Source: a crenarchaeote SCGC AAA261-N23
GTDB lineage: Archaea > Thermoproteota > Thermoprotei > Gearchaeales > Gearchaeaceae
Length of the DNA: 38,486 nt
Assembly: GCA_000375685.1 (NCBI GenBank)
Contig: AQVQ01000003.1
Span: forward strand, 1-38,486
Direction of reading: 5' to 3'
Shown here: positions 1 through 10,064 of the stretch, one piece after another
Layout of the letters: each line of letters opens with the position of its first letter
Position numbering within the stretch: the first letter of the stretch is position 1
Program-made: the position numbers and the translations under genes
Notes under the pieces: generated by a model
What the model was told of the DNA's origin: nothing
Seen by the model: only the letters and a program-made list of their open reading frames with translations
Databases searched by the model: none

Positions 1-405
1 AACGCTTAAAGCAGAAAAAACTGAAGACAAAAATTGTGGAAGAGTAGCTAAGTAAAAAGTTGGATAATATGAAATGTAAATAAATTCAACAGTGATGCTT
101 GGAAGAAAATATTGTGTAATATTTATTATTTGCTTGTAAAAAATTAAAGGAAAATAGTACGTGATAGTTATAGGTAGAATGATAAATGCGATCGTAAAAA
201 TATAGGGGAAATAACTTTTTTTGAACAAATTAGAATAGTTCCTAATAAAGATTATAAAGGAAATCAATATCAAAATTAAAGACGATAAAGAAGTTATGCT
301 GTAAGTAAGAATGAAACCTACTCTTACAACGTTTAGACAGTAAAAGTAAGTTAACAAATGCATCAATGACAAATGCACTATGACCGTTGTATTGAAAAGC
401 TTCAT
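1..405 (-). CDS. Partial integral membrane protein, N-terminal 135 aa, runs off the window start (MKLFNTTVIVHLSLMHLLTYFYCLNVVRVGF...)
   Basis: Own minus-strand translation from ATG at 405-403; open to base 1 with no stop; several hydrophobic segments. Not in the ORF track. Confidence 0.6.
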   Translation of the reverse strand, partial: MKLFNTTVIVHLSLMHLLTYFYCLNVVRVGFILTYSITSLSSLILILISFIIFIRNYSNLFKKSYFPYIFTIAFIILPITITYYFPLIFYKQIINITQYFLPSITVEFIYISYYPTFYLATLPQFLSSVFSALSV

Positions 406-463
406 ATTTTAAGCTAAATATGTGTCATTTATATATAAACTATACAACTTTATTTGATAATCC

Positions 464-1240
464 ATGAACATAGCGATCCTTGATAATATCTTAAATTTTT
501 ATAAATTTGCGGTAACACTAGCGATTTTCATTTTTGCATCCTATTTCGATTTGAAGTTCAGAGAAGTGTCTGATTTATTATGGATTTTACTAACTGTGCT
601 AACTTTGCCAGTAACCATATTTCAGGTTATTTTTATTAATACTATAAACCTCTTTTCCTTTTTGTTTATAATATTAATTAATTCAATAATAGCTGGAGTG
701 ATTTATTATTTAGCTCATTTTGGCCCAGCTGACAGTATTGCAATTATTGTTTTATCTCTAGCTTTACCTTTCCCTCCAAATTTTGGTTTCGGCACATTAC
801 TTATTAAGCCGCTTGATTATCCTTTAGCAGTTGTTTTGAACGGGATAATACTTTCAGTTTTTTATGTAATGGTTAATTTGATTAAAAATATTCGAATGTT
901 CCTTAAAGAAGGAAAATTGTTTGATGAAAATTATACCCTTAAGGATAAAATAGCCCTTTTATTCCTTTCTGAAAAGATTAAGAAAGATAAAATGGAGAGA
1001 GAGAAATTCTATATTTCCTTGATAGTTAATAGGAATGGCAATAAAAAGTTGGAACTTTTTAGAAATGTAAACGAAATGAATTTTGAAGATATTGAATCAA
1101 GAAAGGGTTATTACGAAAGTGATTACTATTGGGCTGAAAATGTTCAGCCTTTTTTGGTTTATTTAACGATTTCACTCGTTTTTACTATAATAGTTGGAGA
1201 TTTGATAACAAGTTTTGTGCTAAGTTTAATTCAATTATAA
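464..1240 (+). CDS. Archaeal class III prepilin peptidase (A24 aspartic protease family, FlaK/PibD-like)
   Basis: N-terminal 'ASYFDLKFREVSDLLW' (Asp motif in first cytosolic loop) and 'GPADSIAI' (GxxD-type motif) in a polytopic membrane protein. Confidence 0.85.
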   Translation: MNIAILDNILNFYKFAVTLAIFIFASYFDLKFREVSDLLWILLTVLTLPVTIFQVIFINTINLFSFLFIILINSIIAGVIYYLAHFGPADSIAIIVLSLALPFPPNFGFGTLLIKPLDYPLAVVLNGIILSVFYVMVNLIKNIRMFLKEGKLFDENYTLKDKIALLFLSEKIKKDKMEREKFYISLIVNRNGNKKLELFRNVNEMNFEDIESRKGYYESDYYWAENVQPFLVYLTISLVFTIIVGDLITSFVLSLIQL

Positions 1241-1271
1241 ATATTTCTACAATGAAATTGATAAAGTAAAC

Positions 1272-1583
1272 ATGGAAGGGAAGAAAATCATCGCTGTAGT
1301 TGCGGATTGGGAAGAATCTTCTAAATATATAAAAAGAGTTGTAGAGGAAGTCTCAAAAGAAACCAATACAAGCCTAGAAATAAAGAACGAAGATTGGGAT
1401 TTCTTGGTAACTTACGGCGTCAAAGATGAATATGGCGGTGTTGAAGTCCCACAGGTTTTCATACAAGATGAAAAGGATAAGATTAGATTTGTAATGGGTC
1501 GTGTACCTTTAGATGAAAACGGTAAGCCTGATTTAAAAAAAGCTAAAGAGATTTTAAAGTCTGCACTTCAATCTACTTCATAA
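1272..1583 (+). CDS. Conserved archaeal hypothetical protein (103 aa, possibly thioredoxin-like fold)
   Basis: ORF with ATG start; no firm motif. Converges on and overlaps polB by 11 bp. Confidence 0.5.
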   Translation: MEGKKIIAVVADWEESSKYIKRVVEEVSKETNTSLEIKNEDWDFLVTYGVKDEYGGVEVPQVFIQDEKDKIRFVMGRVPLDENGKPDLKKAKEILKSALQSTS

Positions 1584-4158
1584 AAACTCCCAAGTTATTT
1601 GAACCAAGTATAGATTCAAAATCTATTTCTGCAGGCTCAAGCAACTGCTCTAAGCTGCTTTTCATCATTTCAACATATTTGCCGATGTCTATTTCGTCTA
1701 ATCTAGCAAGTTGTACAGGCTTAACCCCCTCTTGAGTCCTTACTTTTACATAAGCCACACTTTGCCCTGCCTTAACTTCTAAGCCAAAGTTCCTCAATTG
1801 AATTGCTGCCTTTACATGTTGCGGAGTAGTTTTTGAATAATCTTCTATACTTTTATTCATTGTTACCTTAATAGCAAGTTCTGAAAGCGAAATACGTCCT
1901 GTTTTTAATAACCTATACTGTTCGTATGTTAAATTCCTTATTTTCTCCTTTGCCTTTATAAAATCTTCAGGTTTATTCACCTCTTTAAGGATTTCCACTA
2001 TGTTGTAAAAGGTTTTTTTAACAAATTCAGGTATATGTCTTTTCTTTCCCATCAAGCCTTTTATATCAACATTGCCATTTTGCGTTACACCAAAATAGTT
2101 CTTCTTTCTTTGTGAAAATACGACGTATTTATACACTTTATCAACATCTATATCTATTTTTAATTCACTCTCAACAATATCAACGAATTTATGGAGAATT
2201 TCTTTCGGTGGATTCTTTATAAATAATGAATCAGTATCGCCATATAAGATCATTAGATTTAAGCTTCTTGCAATTTCGATGGTTTTATCAATATTGTAGC
2301 GTCCTATAGCTGTTATGCTTTCAGCCGCTGCAGGTGAATATAGATCCGATGTCTCTGCTCCTAATACACCATAAGCTGCATTTAGGATGACCTTCATTGA
2401 GGCTTGTATAACATCGTATTGGAACCTTGTTTGTGGATCTAAACTTTGATCCTTTGATTTGACTTTGTAATAACTAACCCTTAAATCCCTTAGGCTACCT
2501 ATTAAAAGACTTAAAATTCCTCTTCTTTTCTTACATACCCAATGCGAAATACCTGGTAATTTATTACTTTTACATTCTTCATGAACACAATCGATCGTTT
2601 CATATGAAATATTCCAAACTTTTATTATGGAAGGATACAGAGAAGCAAAATCAACGACTACAACATCGAAATGTATTCCTGGAATTGGATCAATTACTTT
2701 AGCGCCCTGATATTTCTTCCCTTTTATGATAGCAGTAGTAGCAAGTGTACCTTTTGCAGCTACAATCTCTTCTTTATTAGGTATAAGCTCTCCTCTATTC
2801 CTTAATTTAAAAGCTACAATACTTTTAATCCAATTTGAAACACCTATCCGTGTAACATCTTCTATAGGAAGTTTAGTTATTCGCATTAGAATTATTATCA
2901 GATTAAGGATTAGCCTATTATTGAAGTTTACCAAATTGTAAGTTATCCAAGCATCATTAAAACAATATAAAGCTAATTCATAAAGAGGTACTAAATTTAT
3001 AAAATCCTTTAGTACCTTTTTCTCGGTTCCAAGCAACGCTTTAGCTATCGAGTTTAAATCCGTTTCATCATATCTTCTTGCAAATGCATAAATCTGAATT
3101 ACTTTGTTATGAAAAAATTTATACAAATCAACATGCACCCCTGGAAGAACCATAGCAATTTCCTTACCCAATGCTATAGGTATTTTTTCCTTAGGTATGC
3201 CAAGTTTCAGAGCTCTATTATATAAATATGGCAAATCGAAATTATCACCATTGAAAGTAAAAATTATTGGATATGATGCGATTATACTAAAAGCTTTCTG
3301 CAAAAGAGCTAATTCATCATCCACAAATTCAACATCGACATCTTTAAGTTCAGCAGGCCTTTCTCCTATTTCAACGTTCCTTTTAAGTATGAGAACTTTT
3401 TTGAATCCTTCGCTTCCTACAAAAGAAATTGCGATGACTTTAGATGCTGCCTTTTTAGGTGAAGGTAAAAGAGTAGGGGATTCCATCTCAACCTCTATAT
3501 CCATTGCAGCATGTTTTATTGTATAAATAGGCTGATTCAAAATTGTAATCCACTCCTTAACTGCTTGAAGATACTCAGGATCTTCGTTTTTATAGAGCTC
3601 TTCTATTTCAGAAAATTTTACATCTTTAAAATCCCTTAAAAGCTCCCCGTTAACTATTTTATAAGGAGCGCCTGGTATAAGAGCTAAATCAAATATGTAT
3701 GATGAATGATATTTTATGTTAGCTTCCCACTTGCTCTTTAAGTATTCTCTAAGAGAATTTTTCTGTCCACCTACTGATAATGGATCTTTAGCGATTATTT
3801 TAGTTAGTTTTACCTTTTTATCAAATATAGGATGATAACGTTCAACTCTATCGAATCCAAGAAATCCTGGATGAAGAGTTATAGATGGATTATTTCTTAA
3901 ATCTTCCTCAGGAATGTCGGTATAGAAATATGGTTTATGACCAGTATTATCGTACCAATAATATACTTTGCCATCTTCAGGATTATATAGCTTAACTAAA
4001 GCTTTCCCATACTTGCCACTGTAGGTCACTGATAGTAGTATACTAGTGCTTAAGTTCTTAGGAGTTTCCGCCTCATATGCTGAAGATTCAATTCTTAATT
4101 CTTCTTGTTCAGCTTCATATTCTTCTTCAGATTCTTCTAAATGATCCAATTTTTGCAT
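1573..4158 (-). CDS. polB1: Family B DNA polymerase, crenarchaeal PolB1/Dpo1 type
   Basis: ExoI 'AAMDIEVEME', ExoII 'FTFNGDNFDLPY', motif A 'DFASLYPSII', motif B 'KVILNAAYGVLGAE', motif C 'YGDTDSLF'; N-terminus resembles Sulfolobus Dpo1 ('YDNTGHKPYF'). Confidence 0.95.
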   Translation of the reverse strand: MQKLDHLEESEEEYEAEQEELRIESSAYEAETPKNLSTSILLSVTYSGKYGKALVKLYNPEDGKVYYWYDNTGHKPYFYTDIPEEDLRNNPSITLHPGFLGFDRVERYHPIFDKKVKLTKIIAKDPLSVGGQKNSLREYLKSKWEANIKYHSSYIFDLALIPGAPYKIVNGELLRDFKDVKFSEIEELYKNEDPEYLQAVKEWITILNQPIYTIKHAAMDIEVEMESPTLLPSPKKAASKVIAISFVGSEGFKKVLILKRNVEIGERPAELKDVDVEFVDDELALLQKAFSIIASYPIIFTFNGDNFDLPYLYNRALKLGIPKEKIPIALGKEIAMVLPGVHVDLYKFFHNKVIQIYAFARRYDETDLNSIAKALLGTEKKVLKDFINLVPLYELALYCFNDAWITYNLVNFNNRLILNLIIILMRITKLPIEDVTRIGVSNWIKSIVAFKLRNRGELIPNKEEIVAAKGTLATTAIIKGKKYQGAKVIDPIPGIHFDVVVVDFASLYPSIIKVWNISYETIDCVHEECKSNKLPGISHWVCKKRRGILSLLIGSLRDLRVSYYKVKSKDQSLDPQTRFQYDVIQASMKVILNAAYGVLGAETSDLYSPAAAESITAIGRYNIDKTIEIARSLNLMILYGDTDSLFIKNPPKEILHKFVDIVESELKIDIDVDKVYKYVVFSQRKKNYFGVTQNGNVDIKGLMGKKRHIPEFVKKTFYNIVEILKEVNKPEDFIKAKEKIRNLTYEQYRLLKTGRISLSELAIKVTMNKSIEDYSKTTPQHVKAAIQLRNFGLEVKAGQSVAYVKVRTQEGVKPVQLARLDEIDIGKYVEMMKSSLEQLLEPAEIDFESILGSNNLGVFMK

Positions 4159-4196
4159 AATAATAAAGACTAAAATAGATTACTTCTAAGAATATA

Positions 4197-6035
4197 TTAA
4201 CTTAACTTATTATGCTTATTTATTATTCTCTTAAGTTTTCCGAAATTCCAAGCAATTGCGACTTTCTTCTCTTTATACCACCACGGTAAATAATTCATTA
4301 CATATTCTTCACTGAATCTTGAATCCAAAAAAATTACTATCCCACTATCTGAAGGGCCTCGAAATGCTCTTCCTAAAGATTGAATAGCCTTTCTCACAGC
4401 AGGCAATACAGAACCGTACAACCAGCCTTTGAGTGGAAATAAATTATCGTAATATTCTATACGCTCATTCAGTGAAGGCGAAGGAGGATCATAAGCTAAC
4501 CCTACTACTGCAACCACATCAATTATTCCAGGATAAAAATCTTCTCCTTCTGAAAACTTCCCTCCTTGAACAGCCAAAAGAACTTTATTTTTTCCCTCTT
4601 TGAATTCAGTCATTATTTTTTCTTCTTCATGTTCACCCATGTTTTTTTGCTCAATATACAGTGTTTTCTTTACTTTATTCATGAGATCCGATTTCAGGAT
4701 GGATTCTAAAACATTGTATGAAGGAAAAAATATTATTGTGTTTTTCTTTGAAGCTTCAATTATTTCACAGACCATTTCACAGTATTTATTAAACGTTTCA
4801 TCATTCCTTTCCACATATCTTGTACTTGTAGAAACTTCGAAAATGCTAAATATTTTACTTTCCTTAAAAGGATTTGCTTCAATTATATCTACATCTTTAA
4901 TATTAAGCATTTTTATGAAAAAGTCGTGTGGCTTTATAGTTGCTGAAACAAATATTTTAGAGGTAAAAGGCTTGAATATTGTCTCAAAGTAATTTGAAAA
5001 ATCCAACGTTAATAAGCGAACAATCAAGGATCCATTTTTTCTTTCAATTAATATTTTAGAGCTTGAGTTTAAGTATGCTAAATTTCTAATAAAGTTATAT
5101 AGATTATATAAAATATTGGATAAATTCTTTTGATCTTTAGCTATTAAATTTATTATTTCTTTATTCATAATTTTTAATAATTCATGAAACTCAACCTTCC
5201 CACCAAATGTTTCTATAAATTCTGAAAAAGTTAGCTTCAAACGATTTTTTGATGACTGTTCTTCAAAAAATTTTATGATAAAATAAGTAAAGTCTCTTAA
5301 TTCTGTATTAATCAACTTATCTACAATTTTGCTTATCTCACCAATATCTACATCCTGATTGAAGAGATTGCTTACAAAATCTAGAATATTATGTGCCTCA
5401 TCGATTACTAGTATTTTAGTTTCGTATTTTCTGTTTAATATATTAAAGTCAAGCAGAATGTCTGGGGATAAAAAGTAATTATAGGTAGATAATATAACTT
5501 TAGCTTTACTAATCAGAACTCTTTGGATTTCATAAGGGCAACAACTAACATTTATACCTAGATCACGTATTGTTGATCCAAGCATTGGAAAATATATTGT
5601 TTCTATATTGAGAAATTTTTGTTTTATTTTAAAAAAATTTTTAAAATATATACATTTATTATTAGAAATTAACATATTACACATACTGTTAAAGCTACCA
5701 TGATCATAGATGTTTAATCTAAGTAAATTTTCATTAACACAACTATCTTTTTTGTTTTTTATTGAAATAGCAGGTATTGGAAATTTAGATGATATCAATA
5801 GAATTTCATCTTCGACCCTTTTTACCTCTCTGTTTGTCCTTGTAAGATAAAACACAATACCGTTTTCATGTATAAAAGGTAAAGTTGATATTAGTACTGC
5901 TAAGGTTTTGCCAAATCCATTTGGAGCATCTACTATCGCATTCCTTTTATTCTGTATAGCTGTATAAACTTTGCTTACTATTTCAAACTGCTTTGGCCTG
6001 AAATCATCATAGGGCAAGTACTTTTTAAAGTCCAA
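4197..6035 (-). CDS. XPD/Rad3-like superfamily 2 DNA helicase with candidate Fe-S cluster cysteines
   Basis: Walker A 'DAPNGFGKTLA', DEAH box 'VIDEAHNI', cysteines between them, C-terminal 'QSLGRAFRGPSDSGIVIFLDSRF'. Confidence 0.88.
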   Translation of the reverse strand: MDFKKYLPYDDFRPKQFEIVSKVYTAIQNKRNAIVDAPNGFGKTLAVLISTLPFIHENGIVFYLTRTNREVKRVEDEILLISSKFPIPAISIKNKKDSCVNENLLRLNIYDHGSFNSMCNMLISNNKCIYFKNFFKIKQKFLNIETIYFPMLGSTIRDLGINVSCCPYEIQRVLISKAKVILSTYNYFLSPDILLDFNILNRKYETKILVIDEAHNILDFVSNLFNQDVDIGEISKIVDKLINTELRDFTYFIIKFFEEQSSKNRLKLTFSEFIETFGGKVEFHELLKIMNKEIINLIAKDQKNLSNILYNLYNFIRNLAYLNSSSKILIERKNGSLIVRLLTLDFSNYFETIFKPFTSKIFVSATIKPHDFFIKMLNIKDVDIIEANPFKESKIFSIFEVSTSTRYVERNDETFNKYCEMVCEIIEASKKNTIIFFPSYNVLESILKSDLMNKVKKTLYIEQKNMGEHEEEKIMTEFKEGKNKVLLAVQGGKFSEGEDFYPGIIDVVAVVGLAYDPPSPSLNERIEYYDNLFPLKGWLYGSVLPAVRKAIQSLGRAFRGPSDSGIVIFLDSRFSEEYVMNYLPWWYKEKKVAIAWNFGKLKRIINKHNKLS

Positions 6036-6067
6036 CTCATAAATACTTAGTTTTTAACTATAAAATC

Positions 6068-7411
6068 GTGGAATACACAAATAATTTAAAGAGTTATCTT
6101 AATCAAGTAAAAAAAGAGATTGTAACTATCAAAGCAAGTATAAAAAAAGATTATGAAATATCCGCCGTATTAAAGAAACTCGATGATGGACCAATAGTTT
6201 TATTTGAAAACGTAGAAGGATATAAATTAAAAGTTGTGGGAAATCTATGCTCTAAAAGGCAAAGATTATTAGAATCATTTGGAGCTAATGATAAAAACTA
6301 CCATGATAAAATTTACAGCGCGATTGAAAATCCTTTACCCTGTGATTTAATAAGCGGACCCTATTTTAAACCCGACCCCAACATGAGAATATCCGACTTA
6401 CCGATTCCAAAGCATTATGAGAGTGAGAAAAGCGATTATATAACATCAGGAATTGTAATAGGAAGGTTAGAAGAAGAAAAGATTCAGAATTCATCTGTTC
6501 ATAGACTTATGAAAATAGATGATGAGACTTTTGGAATAAGGGTTGTTCCTAGACATCTTTATTCAATGATCCAAGAATCAAAGAAAAAAGGTAAAGTATT
6601 AAACATAGCTATATGTATAGGAGCCCACCCAGCTGTATATCTTTCCGCAGGTTTATCTCCAAGGTATGGATATGATCATATTCATGTAGCAAATAGGTTG
6701 TTAAATGGTTCTCTTCATCAATTTAAATGTGCAAACGGAGTTTATGCATTAAGTGAAAGTGAAATAATAATGGAAGGTTACATTGATCCGTCAGAAGAAC
6801 TTGAAGAAGGTCCTTTTACAGATCTCACTGGAACTCCGGATATCATAAGAAAGCAGCCTGTTGTTCATATTACTAAAATTTACGTAAATAAAGATTCAAT
6901 CTACCAAGATATTCTTCCTGCAGGGAACGAGCATTATCTGCTAATGGGATTAGGTAGAGAAGTGCTAATTCATAGATATGTCGAAAGAATAACACCTTTC
7001 GTTAGAAAGGTAAGGCTCATAAAAGGAGGCTGTGGCTGGCTCATTGCAGTAGTATCTGTTAGGAAAATCAGGGAAGGAGATGCAAAAAACGTAATAGCAG
7101 CGTGTTTTGCAGCACATCCTTCATTGAAAATTGCTATAGTCGTAGATGAGGATATAGATCCAGATAATCCTGAAGAAGTACATTGGGCCTTGGCTACAAG
7201 GTTAAATCCATCAAAGGGGATAATAGTAATTAACGATGCTACTGTTTCATCATTGGATCCCTCTGCAGACCAAGATCTTGCTTTAGGAAGTAAGCTGGGA
7301 ATCGATGCCACAATTAGCTTCAAAAAACCAATTAGTAAGTATATGAGATCAAAAATCCCTGTAAATGAAGATAGATTGAATGAGATCTTGAAATATATCC
7401 AGCCTTACTAA
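6068..7411 (+). CDS. UbiD-family decarboxylase (GTG start)
   Basis: Full-length similarity to archaeal UbiD family ('NLCSKRQRLLESFG', 'EGPFTDLTGTPDIIRKQPVVHITKIY', 'NEHYLLMGLGREVLI'). Confidence 0.88.
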   Translation: MEYTNNLKSYLNQVKKEIVTIKASIKKDYEISAVLKKLDDGPIVLFENVEGYKLKVVGNLCSKRQRLLESFGANDKNYHDKIYSAIENPLPCDLISGPYFKPDPNMRISDLPIPKHYESEKSDYITSGIVIGRLEEEKIQNSSVHRLMKIDDETFGIRVVPRHLYSMIQESKKKGKVLNIAICIGAHPAVYLSAGLSPRYGYDHIHVANRLLNGSLHQFKCANGVYALSESEIIMEGYIDPSEELEEGPFTDLTGTPDIIRKQPVVHITKIYVNKDSIYQDILPAGNEHYLLMGLGREVLIHRYVERITPFVRKVRLIKGGCGWLIAVVSVRKIREGDAKNVIAACFAAHPSLKIAIVVDEDIDPDNPEEVHWALATRLNPSKGIIVINDATVSSLDPSADQDLALGSKLGIDATISFKKPISKYMRSKIPVNEDRLNEILKYIQPY

Positions 7412-7493
7412 AAAATAAATATTTCATTAGTTTGTGAGATAGATTTTTATTTAGCTAAGATGATTAAAAATAAACTTCTGAAAAGAGACATAT

Positions 7494-8756
7494 TCAGTAA
7501 ATAGATTCTTCAAAAATTTCATAATTTTCTAGTATTTTTTTGCCCACTTCAGCAACTTTTGTTCTATGTTCTTTTTCAGTATATATTCTAAAAATGTTAA
7601 TAACTGGTTTAAGTTCCCTTATCCAGCTACTAACTTCTGATAATTTATAAACTCTTTTATCTCCGTCATTTTTTACTACAGGAATCTCGTAAGGGTCATG
7701 GGTATAGGCATTATGATAAGGAACCGAAGGTAAAGAAGATAAATCGAATTCTATGTTTTCTTTATCTATGCCTACTCTCTTTGAAATGTCTTCCTTAATC
7801 TCATTTAATATCTTATTTAAATTCTCTTGAATAATGTTGCCAACTATTTTTACTTCAAGAGCGCATTTTATTAAATTTCTGCTTTCTATTCTTGATAAAT
7901 ATTTACTACCTTGTTTGCTTTGAGAAATAAGATGCCATAATTTAAAATCGTCCAGATTGAGATATTCATCCACATTAAATTTGTTTAAAAATCCAAACTC
8001 ATCAAGTGTAAATCGGATAGCCTTCAATAAAAGGATTTGAGCTGCTCTCAATGTTTTATGAAAATATATAGCTTCAAAACTCTTTATTCGGCTCAAAATA
8101 AAAATCTCAAAAGTATATAGTGCAGTCATGTTGACTGATAATTCATCATTCCATATTTCCATTGTTGTAACAAGTCTTTCTATATCTATGTTTCCATATC
8201 CTGCTCCACTATGGAAATTATCCCTTTTTATAAAATCAAGCTTATCTGCATCTAATCCGCTTTTAATGATTTGACCTAAATATTTCTTTACAGATTTTGC
8301 CTCCCCAGTTATAATCTCTCCAATTTCTTTTGGATTTATTCCTGCATCTTTAAGCTTGTCTGCGACTTCACTTCTTATTATAATTTCTTTTCCTACATGT
8401 TCATGATCGAGTTTGAAATTTTCAAGCAAAATAGGTTCAAATAAATGGGAAAAAGGTCCATGACCGATATCGTGCAATAACGAAGAAAACCTTATTTTTT
8501 TACTTTCTTCATAACTAACTTCAATAGGCAAGCTAGATAGATATAAGTTTGCTAAGTGCATAGCACCTAGACAGTGTTCAAATCTAGTATGAACTGCTGC
8601 AGGATAAACTATATCAGCAAGAGGTAATTGTCTAACTCTGTGAAGGCGTTGAAATGCCTTAGTATCTATTGCCTCTTTTTCTTCTTCGGTTATATGTATA
8701 TATCCGTAAATTGGATCTTTGATAAACCCCCAATACTTCAGCTGAAAATTAATCAT
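7494..8756 (-). CDS. HD-domain phosphohydrolase (dGTPase/SAMHD1-like, COG1078-type)
   Basis: 'VHTRFEHCLGAMHLA' and 'LLHDIGHGPFSHLFE' HD motifs. Confidence 0.88.
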   Translation of the reverse strand: MINFQLKYWGFIKDPIYGYIHITEEEKEAIDTKAFQRLHRVRQLPLADIVYPAAVHTRFEHCLGAMHLANLYLSSLPIEVSYEESKKIRFSSLLHDIGHGPFSHLFEPILLENFKLDHEHVGKEIIIRSEVADKLKDAGINPKEIGEIITGEAKSVKKYLGQIIKSGLDADKLDFIKRDNFHSGAGYGNIDIERLVTTMEIWNDELSVNMTALYTFEIFILSRIKSFEAIYFHKTLRAAQILLLKAIRFTLDEFGFLNKFNVDEYLNLDDFKLWHLISQSKQGSKYLSRIESRNLIKCALEVKIVGNIIQENLNKILNEIKEDISKRVGIDKENIEFDLSSLPSVPYHNAYTHDPYEIPVVKNDGDKRVYKLSEVSSWIRELKPVINIFRIYTEKEHRTKVAEVGKKILENYEIFEESIY

Positions 8757-9373
8757 TTTCTTTCCAAAATTTCATCGATTAAATAGTTTGTGACTTTTCT
8801 TATCTTATTTTGAACAGTTTCTAAATTTTCGTTTGAAGATATAACAACAAAATTGAAATCTGAGGCCATTTCTAAAAATTTTTTTCTTATATCATTTAAA
8901 AAATCTAAATTTTCATAAAATTCCTTATCACCGTGCTTCCTTTTTATAGCTGTTTCTGGTTTTACATCTAATAATAGTACCAAGTTGGGTTGAGGAAAAT
9001 TCTTATTCATCTTATAAATTAAATTAAAGTCAACACCATGAACTGATTGATACGCTAAGGTAGAGTAGAAATATCTATCACATACTATTATCTTTCCTAA
9101 TTCTAAATTAGGAAAGATAAAGTTTTTAACATGTAGCGATCTGTCTGCAGTGAAAAGTAAAGCCATTAAGTATGGATCCAGATCCGAACTTGATTTCAAA
9201 TACCCCCTTATCAACTTACCTATTGGGCTGTCGGTAGGCTCTTTAGTATACAAAGCATTAAATTGATTTTCATTTAACCAATCAACCAACAATCTGCTGT
9301 TTGTAGTTATTCCAGCTCCATCTATTCCCTCAATAACAATGAAAATTCCTTTCTTTAAATCCCCATTTTTCAT
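8753..9373 (-). CDS. tmk: Thymidylate kinase-like protein with non-canonical P-loop (GIDGAGITT)
   Basis: 'IVIEGIDGAGITTNSRLL', 'KEPTDSPIGKLIRGYL', 'DRYFYSTLAYQ', 'VLLLDVKPETAIKRK'. Confidence 0.85.
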   Translation of the reverse strand: MKNGDLKKGIFIVIEGIDGAGITTNSRLLVDWLNENQFNALYTKEPTDSPIGKLIRGYLKSSSDLDPYLMALLFTADRSLHVKNFIFPNLELGKIIVCDRYFYSTLAYQSVHGVDFNLIYKMNKNFPQPNLVLLLDVKPETAIKRKHGDKEFYENLDFLNDIRKKFLEMASDFNFVVISSNENLETVQNKIRKVTNYLIDEILERK

Positions 9374-9744
9374 TATTCTTTTTCCTTCTTAAGTTTCACA
9401 AGCCTATCATAGGCTTCTAAAATGCTGTTTAAAACTTTCATTTTTTCATTTAATTTTAAAATATCATCTTCGTTAGCAATCGATACATTAAGCTCTATTA
9501 ATTTATTAGTTATTGTATTCATTATTTCTTCGATTGCTTGATATCTTTTTACCATATATTCTTCACCATGCTTCACATAAATTACTACCCTTTCACATGA
9601 AGGACAAATTATTTTTCCATCGCGAAGTTTAAATAATGGAACTTTACAATCAGGACAAGAATCACTCAACATTACATTCCCTCCTTTTAACAGTTCAGCC
9701 ATCTTTTTTGTGACATAATCCTTATCACGTTTCTCCATAACCAC
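9373..9744 (-). CDS. Sjogren's syndrome/scleroderma autoantigen 1 (ZNRD2/SSSCA1) family zinc-ribbon protein
   Basis: 'MAELLKGGNVMLSDSCPDCKVPLFKLRDGKIICPSC' two-CxxC pattern. Confidence 0.8.
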   Translation of the reverse strand: MVMEKRDKDYVTKKMAELLKGGNVMLSDSCPDCKVPLFKLRDGKIICPSCERVVIYVKHGEEYMVKRYQAIEEIMNTITNKLIELNVSIANEDDILKLNEKMKVLNSILEAYDRLVKLKKEKE

Positions 9745-9800
9745 TTTAAACTAATATTAAATAACTTTAATAATTATTTATACAGTCAAAAAAAGTAAGA

Positions 9801-10064
9801 ATGTCTACCAACGAGGAGAAAATAAGGCAGGCAATTGAGATATTGAACAATTTACTTAAGGATATAGGTGTTGCTAGACAAGTTAAAGAGGCATGTAAAG
9901 ATGCTATTAGCTACTTAAACGACAAAAAGATAACCTCCTATGGAATCAGAGCTGCTAATAGCATTAGCAGAATAGAAGAAGTCACACAGGACCCAACGGT
10001 ACCGCCCTATATAAGGACGACACTTTGGAAAGTAATAAGCATATTAGAACAGGTAAAAGATTAA
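9801..10064 (+). CDS. UPF0147 family protein
   Basis: 'VARQVKEACKDAISYLN', 'RAANSISRIEEVTQDPTVPPYIRTTLWKVISILEQVK' typical of the family. Confidence 0.85.
   Translation: MSTNEEKIRQAIEILNNLLKDIGVARQVKEACKDAISYLNDKKITSYGIRAANSISRIEEVTQDPTVPPYIRTTLWKVISILEQVKD

Noticed and set aside
2726-3526. Plus-strand ORFs 2726-2941 and 3197-3526
   Set aside because: Antisense to the well-supported polB1 gene; low-complexity translations, no motif.
4600-4992. Plus-strand ORF of 130 aa
   Set aside because: Antisense to the XPD-like helicase; typical spurious AT-rich antisense ORF.
6970-7323. Minus-strand ORF of 117 aa
   Set aside because: Antisense to the conserved UbiD-family gene.
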